From Actinomadura sp. KC06 (GTDB lineage Bacteria; Actinomycetota; Actinomycetes; Streptosporangiales; Streptosporangiaceae): DNA of 64,000 bases. A model generated the notes under the pieces. The model was not told where the DNA came from. It did no database searches and saw only the letters and a list, made by a program, of their open reading frames with translations. The stretch is from NCBI RefSeq assembly GCF_004348735.1, contig NZ_SMKT01000013.1, positions 19,574 to 83,573 on the forward strand, read 5' to 3'. Position 1 is the stretch's first letter. Each line of letters begins with the position of its first letter. The translations under genes and the position numbers were made by a program. Positions 17,316 through 26,502 of the stretch are shown here, piece by piece.

Positions 17316-18169
17316 TGAACGTCCTACCGGGCTGGCTTCGCCGGCATCTCGCCGCGCTCCGCGCGCTGCTCGTCTTCACCGCCGTCCTGGGCGTCCTGTA
17401 TCCGCTGGCCGTCACGGCCGTCGCCCAGCTCCCCGGCCTCAAGGACCGGGCCGACGGGTCCTACGTCAGCGCCAACGGCAGACAGGTCGGCAGCGAGCTG
17501 ATCGGCCAGTCGTTCACCGACGCGGAAGGGAACCCGCTCAAGCAGTACTTCCAGAGCCGTCCGTCCGCTGCGGGCGACGGCTACGACCCGACCGCGACGT
17601 CAGCGAGCAACCTCGGCCCCGAGGACATCGTCGACAGGGGCGGCGAGCAGAGCCTGCTCAGCCTGGTCTGCTCCCGCAGCAAGGAGGTCGGGGAGCTGAA
17701 CGGGGTGGACGGCTCGCGCCCGTACTGCACCAAGAGCGGGGTCGGGGCCGTCCTGTCCGTCCAGCCGACCACCGGTCGGCCGGCCAGGGTGATCAGCGTC
17801 AACCAGCCCTGCCCGGCCGTGCCGTTCATCGCCGAATACGGGGGCGTCAAGGTGGAGTGCGCCGCGCCGGGCCAGGACCCGCGCGCCGGGAAGATCGTGC
17901 CGATCCGGGGAAGCGCCCCGGCCGAGCCCGCCGTCCCGCCGGACGCCGTCACCGCGAGCGGCTCCGGCCTCGACCCGCACGTCTCCGTCGCCTACGCCGA
18001 TCTTCAGGCGCGGCGCGTCGCGGAGGCGCGGGGCGTCCCGGTCGGCACGGTCCGGAAGCTGGTCGACGGCGCGACCACCGGGCGTGCGCTCGGCTTCATG
18101 GGGCAGCCGGCGGTGAACGTCCTGCAGCTCAACATCGCCCTGGACAAGGCCGCCCCCTACCGGGGCTGA
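17315..18169 (+). CDS. kdpC: K+-transporting ATPase subunit C, extended form
   Basis: A 284-residue KdpC, against about 190-220 in most bacteria. One N-terminal TM helix (about 12-35) precedes the periplasmic domain with YFQSRPSA, GYDPTATSASNLGP and the C-terminal DAVTASGSGLDPHVSVAYA and RVAEARGV motifs that define the family. An extra segment of roughly 70 residues lies between them (about 107-205), carrying four Cys (119, 138, 166, 182) that could form two extracytoplasmic disulfides. KdpC is thought to assist the KdpB-KdpA assembly and ATP affinity. The start overlaps kdpB by one base. Confidence 0.93.
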   Translation: MNVLPGWLRRHLAALRALLVFTAVLGVLYPLAVTAVAQLPGLKDRADGSYVSANGRQVGSELIGQSFTDAEGNPLKQYFQSRPSAAGDGYDPTATSASNLGPEDIVDRGGEQSLLSLVCSRSKEVGELNGVDGSRPYCTKSGVGAVLSVQPTTGRPARVISVNQPCPAVPFIAEYGGVKVECAAPGQDPRAGKIVPIRGSAPAEPAVPPDAVTASGSGLDPHVSVAYADLQARRVAEARGVPVGTVRKLVDGATTGRALGFMGQPAVNVLQLNIALDKAAPYRG

Positions 18170-18182
18170 GAGGATGGAGAGC

Positions 18183-20750
18183 ATGGCCAGAGGGCAGCTC
18201 CGCATCTACCTGGGGGCCGCCCCGGGGGTCGGGAAGACCTACGCCATGCTGGCGGAGGCGCGGCGGCGGCAGGAGCGCGGCACCGACGTCGTCGTCGGCT
18301 ACGTCGAGACGCACGGCCGTCCGCGCACCGCTGCCCTCCTCGACGGCCTTGAGGTCCTGCCGCGCGCCACGACGACGCACCGGGGCGCCGAGTTCACCGA
18401 GCTGGACGTGCCCGCCGTCCTGCGCCGCGCCCCCGACGTCGTGCTGGTGGACGAGCTCGCCCACACCAACGTCCCCGGCGGCCGCCACGACAAGCGCTGG
18501 CGGGACGTCGAGGAGATCCTCGACGCCGGGATCGACGTGATCACGACCGTGAACGTCCAGCATCTGGAGTCGGTCAACGACGTCGTGGAGAACATCACCG
18601 GGGTGCCGCAGCGCGAGACCGTCCCGGACGAGGTGGTCCGCAGCGCCGGGCAGGTCGAGCTGGTCGACATGGCGCCGGAGGCGCTGCGCCGCCGGATGGC
18701 GCACGGCAACGTCTACACGCCCGAGAAGGTCGACGCCGCCCTCTCCAACTACTTCCGCGTCGGGAACCTCACGGCGCTGCGCGAGCTGGCGCTGCTGTGG
18801 CTCGCGGGCAAGGTGGACGAGCAGCTCGACCGGTACCGCACCGACCACGGCATCGGCGGCACCTGGGAGGCGCGGGAGCGGATCGTCGTCGCGCTGACCG
18901 GCGGGCCGGAGGGCGAGACGCTGCTGCGCCGCGCGACCCGCATCGCCGCCCGGTCCAAGGGCGCCGACCTGCTCGCCGTGCACGTGACGCGCGGCGACGC
19001 GCTGAGCGGCGCCCTCAGTGGTGCACAGGCCCGCGACCTGGCCCGGCAGCGGGAGATCGTGGAGGGGCTCGGCGGCACGTTCCACCAGGTCGTCGGCGAC
19101 GACATCCCGCGCGCCCTGCTCGACTTCGCGCGGGCCGTCAACGCGACGCAGCTCGTCCTCGGCATCTCCCGGCGGGGCAGGCTCGCGCAGCTCCTGCGGC
19201 CGGGGATCGGGGTGACGACCACCGCGCTGTCCGGGACGATCGACGTCCACATGGTCACCCACGACCAGGCCAGGCAGGGCATCCGCCGGACGGTCCGCGA
19301 CCAGGGCCTGTCGGCGCGCCGCCGCGCCGCCGGGTTCCTGGTCGCGGCGGGCGGGCTGCCGCTGCTGACGTTCGGGCTGACGGAGGCGCGCCCGGCGCTG
19401 TCGCTGCCGTCCGACATCCTGTTCTTCCTGGCGGCCGTCGTCGGGATCGCGCTGGTCGGCGGGATGTGGCCCGCGCTGTTCACCGCGGTCGCCGGGTTCC
19501 TGCTGCTCAACTGGTTCTTCACGCCGCCGCTCTACCGGTTCACCGTCGCCGAACAGGAGAACCTCATCGCGCTCGCGGTGTTCGTGCTGGTCGGCGTCGG
19601 CGTCAGCATGGTCGTCGACCACGCGGCGCGGCGGTCGCGGGAGGCGGCGAAGCTCGGGAGCGAGGCCGGGCTGCTGTCCGCGCTCGCCGGGAACGTGCTG
19701 CGCGGCGAGCGCGCACTGGACACCCTGCTCGGACGGATGCGCGAGACATTCGGGCTGACGTCGGTGACGCTGCTGGAACGTCCCGTGCCCGCCACGCCCG
19801 ACAGCCACGGCGACCCGGCCGACTGGCGGATCGTCGCGACGGTCGGCGGGCGTCCGTGCACCTCGCCCGGCGAGGGCGACACCGAGATCCCGGCGGGCGA
19901 CGGCCTGACGCTGGCGATCCGCGGCCGTCCGCTCCCGGCGGGGGACCGGCGGGTGCTGGAGGCGTTCGCCGTCCAGGCGGCGGGCGCGCTGCGCCAGCAG
20001 CGGCTGGAGGCGGAGGCCGAACGGGCCCGGCCCCTGGAGGAGGCCGACAAGATGCGGACCGCGCTGCTCAACGCCGTCAGCCACGACCTGCGCACGCCGC
20101 TGGCCTCGGCGAAGGCCGCCGTCGACAGCCTCGGCACAACCTCGGTCGACTGGACGCCGGAGGAGCGCGCCGAGCTGCTCGACACCGCCGCCCAGTCCCT
20201 CGACCGGCTCGACCGGCTGGTCGCCAACCTGCTCGACATGAGCCGCCTGCAGGCCGGCGTGCTCGGCATCGCCGCGCAGCCCATCGCGCTGGACGAGATC
20301 ATGCCGCGCGCCCTGGACGACATCGGCGACACCGGGGACCGCGTGACCGTCCGGCTCGATCCGCGGTTGCCGGAGGTGACCGCCGACCCGGCGCTGCTGG
20401 AGCGCGTCCTGGTCAACCTGGTCGAGAACGCGCTGCGGCACAGCCCGCCGGACGAGCCCGTCCTGATCACCGCCGGGGCCATCAAGGACCGGGTCGAGCT
20501 GCGGATCGCCGACCGCGGCCCCGGCGTCCCGCCCGCCGACCGGGAGCGGATCTTCCAGCCGTTCCAGCGGCTCGGCGACCGCGACAACCACACCGGCGTC
20601 GGGCTCGGCCTGGCGCTCGCCCGCGGCCTCACCGAGGCGATGGGCGGCGAGCTGGTCCCCGAGGACACCCCGGGCGGCGGCCTCACCATGATCGTCGCCC
20701 TGTCCGTCCACAAGCGGGGGCCCGTCCATCCGAAGGGGGAGGCGCTGTGA
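18183..20750 (+). CDS. kdpD: Kdp sensor histidine kinase
   Basis: An 855-residue sensor kinase that, with KdpE, controls kdp in response to low K+ or osmotic change. Domains in order are the KdpD N-terminal domain with Walker A GAAPGVGKT, a Usp-like domain (about 240-370), four short TM helices of DUF4118 (about 375-485), a GAF-like region, then HisKA with the phospho-acceptor His in NAVSHDLRTPLASAKAAVDS and HATPase with N (VENALRH) and G boxes (DRGPGVP, GVGLGLALARG). ATG 18183 (MARGQLRIYLG) matches homologues; an ATG at 18174 would add three residues. It lies 13 bp after kdpC and overlaps kdpE by GTGA. Confidence 0.95.
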   Translation: MARGQLRIYLGAAPGVGKTYAMLAEARRRQERGTDVVVGYVETHGRPRTAALLDGLEVLPRATTTHRGAEFTELDVPAVLRRAPDVVLVDELAHTNVPGGRHDKRWRDVEEILDAGIDVITTVNVQHLESVNDVVENITGVPQRETVPDEVVRSAGQVELVDMAPEALRRRMAHGNVYTPEKVDAALSNYFRVGNLTALRELALLWLAGKVDEQLDRYRTDHGIGGTWEARERIVVALTGGPEGETLLRRATRIAARSKGADLLAVHVTRGDALSGALSGAQARDLARQREIVEGLGGTFHQVVGDDIPRALLDFARAVNATQLVLGISRRGRLAQLLRPGIGVTTTALSGTIDVHMVTHDQARQGIRRTVRDQGLSARRRAAGFLVAAGGLPLLTFGLTEARPALSLPSDILFFLAAVVGIALVGGMWPALFTAVAGFLLLNWFFTPPLYRFTVAEQENLIALAVFVLVGVGVSMVVDHAARRSREAAKLGSEAGLLSALAGNVLRGERALDTLLGRMRETFGLTSVTLLERPVPATPDSHGDPADWRIVATVGGRPCTSPGEGDTEIPAGDGLTLAIRGRPLPAGDRRVLEAFAVQAAGALRQQRLEAEAERARPLEEADKMRTALLNAVSHDLRTPLASAKAAVDSLGTTSVDWTPEERAELLDTAAQSLDRLDRLVANLLDMSRLQAGVLGIAAQPIALDEIMPRALDDIGDTGDRVTVRLDPRLPEVTADPALLERVLVNLVENALRHSPPDEPVLITAGAIKDRVELRIADRGPGVPPADRERIFQPFQRLGDRDNHTGVGLGLALARGLTEAMGGELVPEDTPGGGLTMIVALSVHKRGPVHPKGEAL

Positions 20751-21412
20751 CGCGGGTCCTGGTCGTGGACGACGAGCCGCAGCTCCTGCGGGCCCTGCGC
20801 ATCAACCTGCGCGCCCGCGACTACGACGTGGAGGTCGCCGCCGACGGCACGACCGCGCTCCGCCAGGCGGGCGCGTCGCCGCCCGACCTGGTCGTCCTCG
20901 ACCTCGGGCTGCCCGACATCCCGGGCGTCGACGTCATCCACGGGCTGCGCGGCTGGACGCAGGTGCCGATCATCGTCCTGTCCGGACGGGCCGGCAGCCA
21001 GGACAAGGTCGAGGCGCTGGAGGCGGGCGCCGACGACTACGTCACCAAGCCGTTCGACATCGAGGAGCTGGTCGCCCGCATCCGCGCCGTGTCCCGCCGC
21101 GTGCCCGCGACCGGCGAGGTGTCGCGGGTGGACGTCGGCGATCGCACCGTCGATCTCGCGGGCAAGACGGTCAGCGGCGGCGTCCGCCTGACCCCGACCG
21201 AATGGCATCTGCTGGAGATCCTGATCCGCAATCCCGGCAAGCTGATCAGCCAGCAGCAGCTCCTCACGACGGTCTGGGGCCCGTCCTACCGGCGCGAGAC
21301 CCACTACCTGCGCCAGTACATGGCGCAGCTCCGCCGCAAGCTCGAAGCCGACCCCGCCCACCCGAAACACCTGCTCACCGAGCCCGGGATGGGCTACCGC
21401 TTCCAGCCGTGA
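20747..21412 (+). CDS. kdpE: Kdp response regulator (OmpR/PhoB type)
   Basis: A 221-residue response regulator with a GTG start overlapping the kdpD stop. The receiver domain has VVDDEP (acidic pair), the phosphorylatable Asp in VVLDLGLPD (about residue 51), Ser/Thr in IIVLSGR and Lys in VTKPFD. A winged-helix output domain follows (LTPTEWHLLEILIRNPGKLIS, VWGPSY, THYLRQYMAQLRRKLE, GMGYRF), which is the KdpE pattern. It is expected to activate the kdp operon promoter upstream of 13415, although no clear binding site could be picked out there. Confidence 0.95.
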   Translation: MTRVLVVDDEPQLLRALRINLRARDYDVEVAADGTTALRQAGASPPDLVVLDLGLPDIPGVDVIHGLRGWTQVPIIVLSGRAGSQDKVEALEAGADDYVTKPFDIEELVARIRAVSRRVPATGEVSRVDVGDRTVDLAGKTVSGGVRLTPTEWHLLEILIRNPGKLISQQQLLTTVWGPSYRRETHYLRQYMAQLRRKLEADPAHPKHLLTEPGMGYRFQP

Positions 21413-21468
21413 ACCCGCATGCCTGATCTCCGGGAGGAGGGAAGGAACCGGGCCGGGAGGTGGGGAGC

Positions 21469-22536
21469 GTGGAAAGGAAAGCCAAGGTCAAGGCATGCGC
21501 GGCGGTGGTCGCGGCGGGGGCGCTGGCGCTCGCCGGATGCAGCGGCGACGAGGGCGCGGGGACGACGGCCGCGCAGACGTCCGCCCCCGTCAGCGCCGGG
21601 TCGGCTGCGGATCTCCAGCAGCAGTACGAGAAGGTCGTGGACGCCGTCCTGCCCTCGGTCGTGAAGATCCAGACCGACAAGGGCGAGGGGTCGGGGGTGG
21701 TCTTCGACGGCCAGGGCAACATCGTCACCAACGCGCATGTCGTGGCCGGGGCGAACAAGATCCAGGTGACGGCGGCCAGCGGCGGCTCGCCGCTGGACGC
21801 CGAACCGGTGGGCGCGTTCGCGGCCGACGACCTCGCCGTGGTCAAGGTGTCCGGCGGGTCGCTGCGCCCTGCGTCGTGGGGCGAGTCGGGCAAGGCGGAG
21901 GTCGGGCAGATCGTCCTGGCGATGGGCAACCCGCTGGGCCTCGCGGGAAGTGTCACGAACGGGATCGTGTCCGCGCTGCACCGGACGGTCTCGACCAAGG
22001 GCGAGGGCGACTTCCAGGGATCGACGATCGCCGACGCCATCCAGACCAGCGCGGCGATCAACCCCGGCAACAGCGGCGGCGCCCTGGTCACGCTGAACGG
22101 CCAGGTGATCGGCGTGCCGACCGCCGCCGCGTCCGACCCGTCCATCGGCGCGCCGACGGCCGGGATCGGGTTCGCGACGCCGAGCGACACGGTGAAGCGG
22201 ATCGTCCCGCAGCTCATCCGGTCCGGGAAGGTGTCGGACTCGGGGCGGGCGGCGCTCGGCGTGACGGTCCGGACGATCGTCGACCCGCAGAGCGGGCAGC
22301 GGTCGGCGGTCGCGGTCGTGGAGGTCCAGCGGGGCGCCGGCGCCGCGAAGGCGGGGATCGAGCCGGGCGACCTGATCCTGTCGGTGAACGGCACCGCCAC
22401 GCCCGACCAGACGGCGCTGTCGTCGGTCCTCGCGACCCTCGAGCCGGGCGGCGTCGCGAACGTCGAGATCCAGAAGCCGGACGGGACGAAGAAGCGCGTC
22501 CAGGTGACCCTCGGCGAACTTCCCGGCGGCGGCTGA
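21469..22536 (+). CDS. HtrA/DegP-like S1C serine protease lipoprotein
   Basis: A 355-residue trypsin-like serine protease with a C-terminal PDZ domain. The N-terminus is a lipoprotein signal ending in lipobox LAGC (Cys24), so the enzyme is probably anchored outside the membrane. The catalytic triad is visible: His in TNAHVVAG, Asp in DDLAVVK and Ser in NPGNSGGAL. The PDZ carries the repeat EPGDLILSVNGTA. The GTG at 21469 is chosen because GGAGG sits 8 nt upstream; a GTG at 21460 overlaps that site. Unlike the larger HtrA at 43581 it lacks a long cytosolic domain. It follows kdpE by 56 bp but is likely a separate unit. Confidence 0.9.
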   Translation: MERKAKVKACAAVVAAGALALAGCSGDEGAGTTAAQTSAPVSAGSAADLQQQYEKVVDAVLPSVVKIQTDKGEGSGVVFDGQGNIVTNAHVVAGANKIQVTAASGGSPLDAEPVGAFAADDLAVVKVSGGSLRPASWGESGKAEVGQIVLAMGNPLGLAGSVTNGIVSALHRTVSTKGEGDFQGSTIADAIQTSAAINPGNSGGALVTLNGQVIGVPTAAASDPSIGAPTAGIGFATPSDTVKRIVPQLIRSGKVSDSGRAALGVTVRTIVDPQSGQRSAVAVVEVQRGAGAAKAGIEPGDLILSVNGTATPDQTALSSVLATLEPGGVANVEIQKPDGTKKRVQVTLGELPGGG

Positions 22537-22556
22537 TTCCGCTCGACATCCTCGCC

Positions 22557-22605
22557 TGTACAGAGGTACAGTGTACATCGGTACAGCTTACTGAACGAAT
22601 GTACA
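22557..22605. promoter_or_regulatory. tandem TetR operators (two TGTAC-N4-GTACA sites plus half-site)
   Basis: Two perfect palindromes, TGTAC-AGAG-GTACA (22557-22570) and TGTAC-ATCG-GTACA (22572-22585), are offset by 15 bp, and a further TGTACA lies at 22600-22605, just before the TetR start. Two overlapping-face sites of this kind suit cooperative binding of two repressor dimers. The obvious candidate is the adjacent TetR, repressing itself and the ABC exporter. Confidence 0.7.
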
Positions 22606-22615
22606 GGTGGTGGGG

Positions 22616-23284
22616 ATGGCAGCCGGGGAACGGGCCGAGGACCTGACCGGACGGGCCCGTATCAGGGACGCCGCGCTGGAGCAGTTCGCCCTGCGGGGCG
22701 AGAGGGGCGCGACCGTCCGCGGAATCGCCAAGGCCGCCGGGGTCTCGCCCGCGCTGGTCCAGCACCACTACGGGACCAAGGAGGCGCTGCGCCGGGCCTG
22801 CGACGACTACGTCATGCAGGTCCTCACCGAGACCAAGAAGGACGCTCTCGCGGGAGGCATGGCCAGCCCCGGGTTCCTGGCGGTCGCCATGCGGACGGCC
22901 AGACCCGTCCAGCGGTACCTGGCGCGCGTCCTCACCGACGACTCCCCGGCCTCGCGCGCGCTGTTCGACGAGGCCGTCGCGTTCAGCGTGGACATGCTGG
23001 AAAAGGGAGCCCCCGGTCTCGCCAAGGCCAAGACCGACGATCTGCTCGCCTACTCGGCCGTCATGACCGCGATGAGCTTCGGCGTGATCGTCCTGCACGA
23101 ACACCTGTCACGCGCGCTCGGCGGCGACGTCCTGATGGGCGACGGCTATCCCCGGATGTCCCTCGCCATGCTGGACGTCTTCGACGACAGGCTCCTGTCG
23201 CCGGAGCTGGTCGACCAAGCGCGCGCCGCCGTCAAGAGCATGCTCGCCTCCGGCGAGCAGTCACCCAACGAGGAGAACCGGTGA
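22616..23284 (+). CDS. TetR family regulator of the adjacent ABC exporter
   Basis: A 222-residue TetR regulator. The HTH is at about residues 15-60 ([30 protein letters not shown], then [12 protein letters not shown]). The C-terminal half resembles the TetR_C group found beside tetronasin-type ABC exporters, such as M. tuberculosis Rv1219c (recalled). ATG 22616 has a GGTGG-type site; GTG 22607 is an alternative. The 3' end overlaps the ABC ATPase by GTGA, so the regulator is cotranscribed with its targets. Two TGTAC-N4-GTACA palindromes upstream are its probable operators. The inducer would likely be the exported compound. Confidence 0.9.
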   Translation: MAAGERAEDLTGRARIRDAALEQFALRGERGATVRGIAKAAGVSPALVQHHYGTKEALRRACDDYVMQVLTETKKDALAGGMASPGFLAVAMRTARPVQRYLARVLTDDSPASRALFDEAVAFSVDMLEKGAPGLAKAKTDDLLAYSAVMTAMSFGVIVLHEHLSRALGGDVLMGDGYPRMSLAMLDVFDDRLLSPELVDQARAAVKSMLASGEQSPNEENR

Positions 23285-24189
23285 CCGAGAAGACGCCCCC
23301 CGTCGAGATCCGCGGCCTGGTCAAGACCTTCGGCCAGACCCGCGCGCTGGACGGCCTGGACCTGACCGTCCGGCCGGGAGAGGTGCACGGCTTCCTGGGC
23401 CCGAACGGCGCGGGCAAGTCCACCACCATCAGGGTCCTGCTCGGCCTGCTGCGCGCGGACTCGGGCACGGCCCGGCTGCTCGGCGGCGACCCCTGGCGGG
23501 ACGCGACCGAGCTGCACCGCCGCCTCGCCTACGTCCCCGGCGACGTGACCCTGTGGCCGAACCTGTCCGGCGGCGAGGTGATCGACCTGCTCGGCAGGAT
23601 GCGCGGCGGGACGAACCCGCGCCGCCGGGCCGAGCTGCTGGAACGCTTCGAGTTGGACCCGCGCAAGAAGGGCCGCGCCTACTCCAAGGGCAACCGGCAG
23701 AAGGTCGGGCTCATCGCCGCGCTGGCGTCCGACGCCGAGCTGCTGCTGCTGGACGAGCCGACCTCCGGCCTGGACCCGCTCATGGAGGAGGTGTTCCAGG
23801 AGTGCATCCGCGAGGAGCGGCGCGACGGGCGGACCGTCCTGCTGTCCAGCCACATCCTGTCCGAGGTCGAGGCGCTGTGCGACCGGGTGACGATCATCCG
23901 CAACGGCGCGGCCGTGGAGTCCGGCACCCTGGACGAGCTGCGGCACCTGACCCGCACCTCGATCCACGCCGAGCTGGCCGCCCCGCCGGACGGCCTTCCG
24001 CTGCCCGGCGCCCATGACGTCCACATCGACGGCACCACGATCAAGTTCGAGGTCGACACGCCCCGGCTGGACGAGGCGCTGCGGCAGCTCACGGAGATCG
24101 GCGTCCGGAGCCTGACGAGCCGTCCGCCGACGCTCGAAGAGCTGTTCCTGCGTCACTACAAGGACGAGTTGGAAGAGGTCTCCAAATGA
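23281..24189 (+). CDS. ABC exporter ATP-binding subunit (DrrA-like)
   Basis: A 302-residue ABC ATPase. Walker A is GPNGAGKST (about 40-48), the signature motif is the variant YSKGNRQKV, Walker B is [13 protein letters not shown], and the H-loop is LLSSHIL. The C-terminal 80 residues form the regulatory extension typical of drug exporters of the DrrA/CcmA class (DUF4162-like), including a [16 protein letters not shown] ending. The GTG start overlaps TetR and the end overlaps the permease ATG by 4 bp, so all three subunits are made in step. It resembles Rv1218c of M. tuberculosis. Confidence 0.92.
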   Translation: MTEKTPPVEIRGLVKTFGQTRALDGLDLTVRPGEVHGFLGPNGAGKSTTIRVLLGLLRADSGTARLLGGDPWRDATELHRRLAYVPGDVTLWPNLSGGEVIDLLGRMRGGTNPRRRAELLERFELDPRKKGRAYSKGNRQKVGLIAALASDAELLLLDEPTSGLDPLMEEVFQECIREERRDGRTVLLSSHILSEVEALCDRVTIIRNGAAVESGTLDELRHLTRTSIHAELAAPPDGLPLPGAHDVHIDGTTIKFEVDTPRLDEALRQLTEIGVRSLTSRPPTLEELFLRHYKDELEEVSK

Positions 24190-25841
24190 GCGGAGCGAAC
24201 CGGGGGGTGCGGGGGGTCGTCCCCCCGCAAAGAGCACGGAGCGCGCTCGTCGGAACGGGCGGGCTGGTCCGGCTGATCCTGCGCCGCGACCGGTTCCTGC
24301 TCCCCGCCTGGGTGATCGTCCTCGCCCTCCTCCCGATGGGCTTCGTCGGGGCGACCGACAGCCTCTACCCGGAGGCCGCCGACCGGCTCAACTACGCGAA
24401 CACGACCGGCACCAACCCGACGTTCCTCGCCCTCTACGGGCCGATGTACGACACCAGCCTCGGCAGCATCATCGCGCAGCGCTCCGGGTTCATCCCGGTC
24501 GTGGTCGGGATCATCAGCGCGCTGATGGTCGTCCGGCACACCCGCACCGAGGAGGAGGCCGGGCGCCGCGAGCTGCTCGGCGCCACCGTCACCGGGCGCG
24601 GCTCCGGCCTGGCCGCCGCGCTCATCGTGACGATGGCGGCGAACCTCGTCCTCGGCCTGCTGCTCGCCGCGGGCCTCACCTCCCAGGGCCTCCCGTTCGC
24701 CGGGTCGCTGGCCCTCGGGCTGCAGCTCGCCGCGGCCGGCTGCCTCTTCGCGGCCGTCGCGGGCGTCACGGCGCAGCTCAGCGAGGGTGCGGGCGCCGCC
24801 CGCGGGATCGCGCTCGCCGCGCTCGGCGTGGCGTTCGCCGTCCGGATGGCCGCCGACGTCGGCGGCGAGGGCAACGGCCTGTCGTGGCTGGGCTGGGTGT
24901 CGCCGTTCGGCTGGATCAACCGGCTGGAGGCCTTCGGCGGGGAACGCTGGTGGACGCTCGCGCTGGTCGCGGCGCTCATCGCCGTCCTGGTCGCCGCCGC
25001 CGCGGCGCTCCAGGCCCGCCGCGACGTGGGCGCCGGGATCCTGCCCCCGAGCCTCGGTCCGGCCGCCGCCGCGGAGCGGCTGTCGGGGCCGTTCGGGCTC
25101 GGCTGGCGGCTGCAGAGCCGTCCCCTGTACGGGTGGCTCGCCGGGTTCGTCGCGCTCGGCGTCGTCTACGGCGCGCTCGCCAAGGGCGTCCGGGGCATGG
25201 TCGAGGACAACCCCGACCTGGAGGAGATCTTCACCAGGATCGGCGGGCAGTCCGGGATCACGGACGCCTACTTCGCCTCGGTGATGAGCATGCTCGGCCT
25301 GATCGTCGCCGCCTACGCGGTGTCCGCCGCGCTGCGGCTGCGGACCGAGGAGTCCGGGCAGCGCGCCGAGCCGCTGCTCGCCACCGCGACCGGACGGCTG
25401 CGCTGGGCGTCCAGCCATCTGGTGTTCGCGCTGCTGGGGCCCGCCGTCGCGCTGGCCGTCGCCGGGACCGCCGCCGGGCTGACGCACGGCCTGAACGCAG
25501 GCGACGTCGGCGGCGAGCTGCCCCGCGTCCTCGGCGCGGCGATGGCGCAGCTCCCGGCCGTGTGGCTGGTCGCGGCGATCGCGCTCGCGCTGTTCGGCGT
25601 GGCGCCGAGGCTCGCCGCGGGCGGCGCCTGGGCGGCGGTCGGCCTGTTCGGGCTGCTCACCCTCTTCGGGGCGAGCCTCGACCTGAACCAGCGGGTGCTG
25701 GACGTCTCGCCGTTCGCCCACATCCCGAAGATCGGGCAGGACTTCGCCGTCATGCCGCTGGTCTGGCTGGCCGCGATCGCCGCCGTCCTGGCCGTCCTCG
25801 GCATGGCCGGGTTCCGCCGCAGGGACCTCGCCATGCACTGA
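24186..25841 (+). CDS. ABC exporter permease (fused ABC-2 type, tetronasin-like)
   Basis: A 551-residue integral membrane protein with about 12 predicted helices in two related halves, each with an extracytoplasmic loop and a [13 protein letters not shown] / [18 protein letters not shown] amphipathic coupling motif (near 120 and 390). That duplicated motif defines the 'polyketide antibiotic transporter' permeases related to TnrB and Rv1217c. It pairs with the preceding ATPase to pump hydrophobic or ionophore-like compounds out. The ATGA overlap with the ATPase is clear. A long Arg/Pro-rich frame on the opposite strand is an artefact of GC-rich codon use. Confidence 0.9.
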   Translation: MSGANRGVRGVVPPQRARSALVGTGGLVRLILRRDRFLLPAWVIVLALLPMGFVGATDSLYPEAADRLNYANTTGTNPTFLALYGPMYDTSLGSIIAQRSGFIPVVVGIISALMVVRHTRTEEEAGRRELLGATVTGRGSGLAAALIVTMAANLVLGLLLAAGLTSQGLPFAGSLALGLQLAAAGCLFAAVAGVTAQLSEGAGAARGIALAALGVAFAVRMAADVGGEGNGLSWLGWVSPFGWINRLEAFGGERWWTLALVAALIAVLVAAAAALQARRDVGAGILPPSLGPAAAAERLSGPFGLGWRLQSRPLYGWLAGFVALGVVYGALAKGVRGMVEDNPDLEEIFTRIGGQSGITDAYFASVMSMLGLIVAAYAVSAALRLRTEESGQRAEPLLATATGRLRWASSHLVFALLGPAVALAVAGTAAGLTHGLNAGDVGGELPRVLGAAMAQLPAVWLVAAIALALFGVAPRLAAGGAWAAVGLFGLLTLFGASLDLNQRVLDVSPFAHIPKIGQDFAVMPLVWLAAIAAVLAVLGMAGFRRRDLAMH

Positions 25842-25878
25842 CCCCTCCGGCTCGGCGCCGGCCCGTAGGATTGGGCTG

Positions 25879-26481
25879 GTGACCTCTCCGAAACCCCTTG
25901 CCGTCTGCGTCTTCTGCTCGTCCAGCGGGACGATCGACCGCCGCTACGTCGACCTCGCGGCGCAGGCCGGAGCCGAGCTCGCCCGGCGCGGGCACAGCCT
26001 CGTCAGCGGCGGCGCCCAGGTCTCGTGCATGGGCGCCGTCGCCCGCGCCGCGCGGGCCGGCGGCGCCCGCACCGTCGGGGTGATCCCCGAGGGCCTGGTC
26101 AGCGTCGAGATCTCCGACGAGGACAACGACGAGCTGATCGTCACCCCCGACATGCGGACCCGCAAGGGCGAGATGGACCGCCGCAGCGACGCGTTCCTCG
26201 TCCTGCCCGGCGGCATCGGCACGCTGGAGGAGCTGTTCGAGGTGTGGACGGCCCGCGTCCTCGCCATGCACGCCAAGCCCGTCGTGATCCTCGACCCGAC
26301 CGGCGTCTACGACCCGCTCCGCGAGCTGATGCGGGGCCTCACCGAGCAGGGCTTCGCCCGCGCGAAGATCTGGGACGCCATCGGCTGGACGGACTCCGTC
26401 CCCGAGGCGTTCGACCTGCTGGAGCGGTCCCAGCCCCGCATCGAATTCTCCCCGGAGGACTACGCCGAGACGCAACTCTGA
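25879..26481 (+). CDS. LOG-family cytokinin-riboside-monophosphate phosphoribohydrolase-like protein
   Basis: A 200-residue LOG protein of standard length, starting at GTG 25879. It opens with AVCVFCSSSGTIDRRYVDLA, has the SGGAQVSCMGAVA loop where canonical members have GGGxxGLMG, and the PGGIGTLEELFEVWT catalytic motif plus an RKGEMDRRSD segment supplying the active-site Arg and Glu. Its M. tuberculosis counterpart would be Rv1205 (recalled). It likely hydrolyses a nucleoside 5'-monophosphate to a base plus ribose 5-phosphate. It is 37 bp after the ABC permease. The second LOG protein at 10945 has a longer N-terminus, so the two are probably not redundant. Confidence 0.87.
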   Translation: MTSPKPLAVCVFCSSSGTIDRRYVDLAAQAGAELARRGHSLVSGGAQVSCMGAVARAARAGGARTVGVIPEGLVSVEISDEDNDELIVTPDMRTRKGEMDRRSDAFLVLPGGIGTLEELFEVWTARVLAMHAKPVVILDPTGVYDPLRELMRGLTEQGFARAKIWDAIGWTDSVPEAFDLLERSQPRIEFSPEDYAETQL

Positions 26482-26502
26482 CGCTGGTCGGGCTTCCGGT
26501 GC

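Noticed and set aside
24156..25838. 560-codon open frame on the minus strand opposite the ABC permease
   Set aside because: Its translation is Arg/Gly/Asp/Gln-rich low complexity with no domain, and it mirrors a well-supported permease; in GC-rich DNA such antisense frames stay open by chance.
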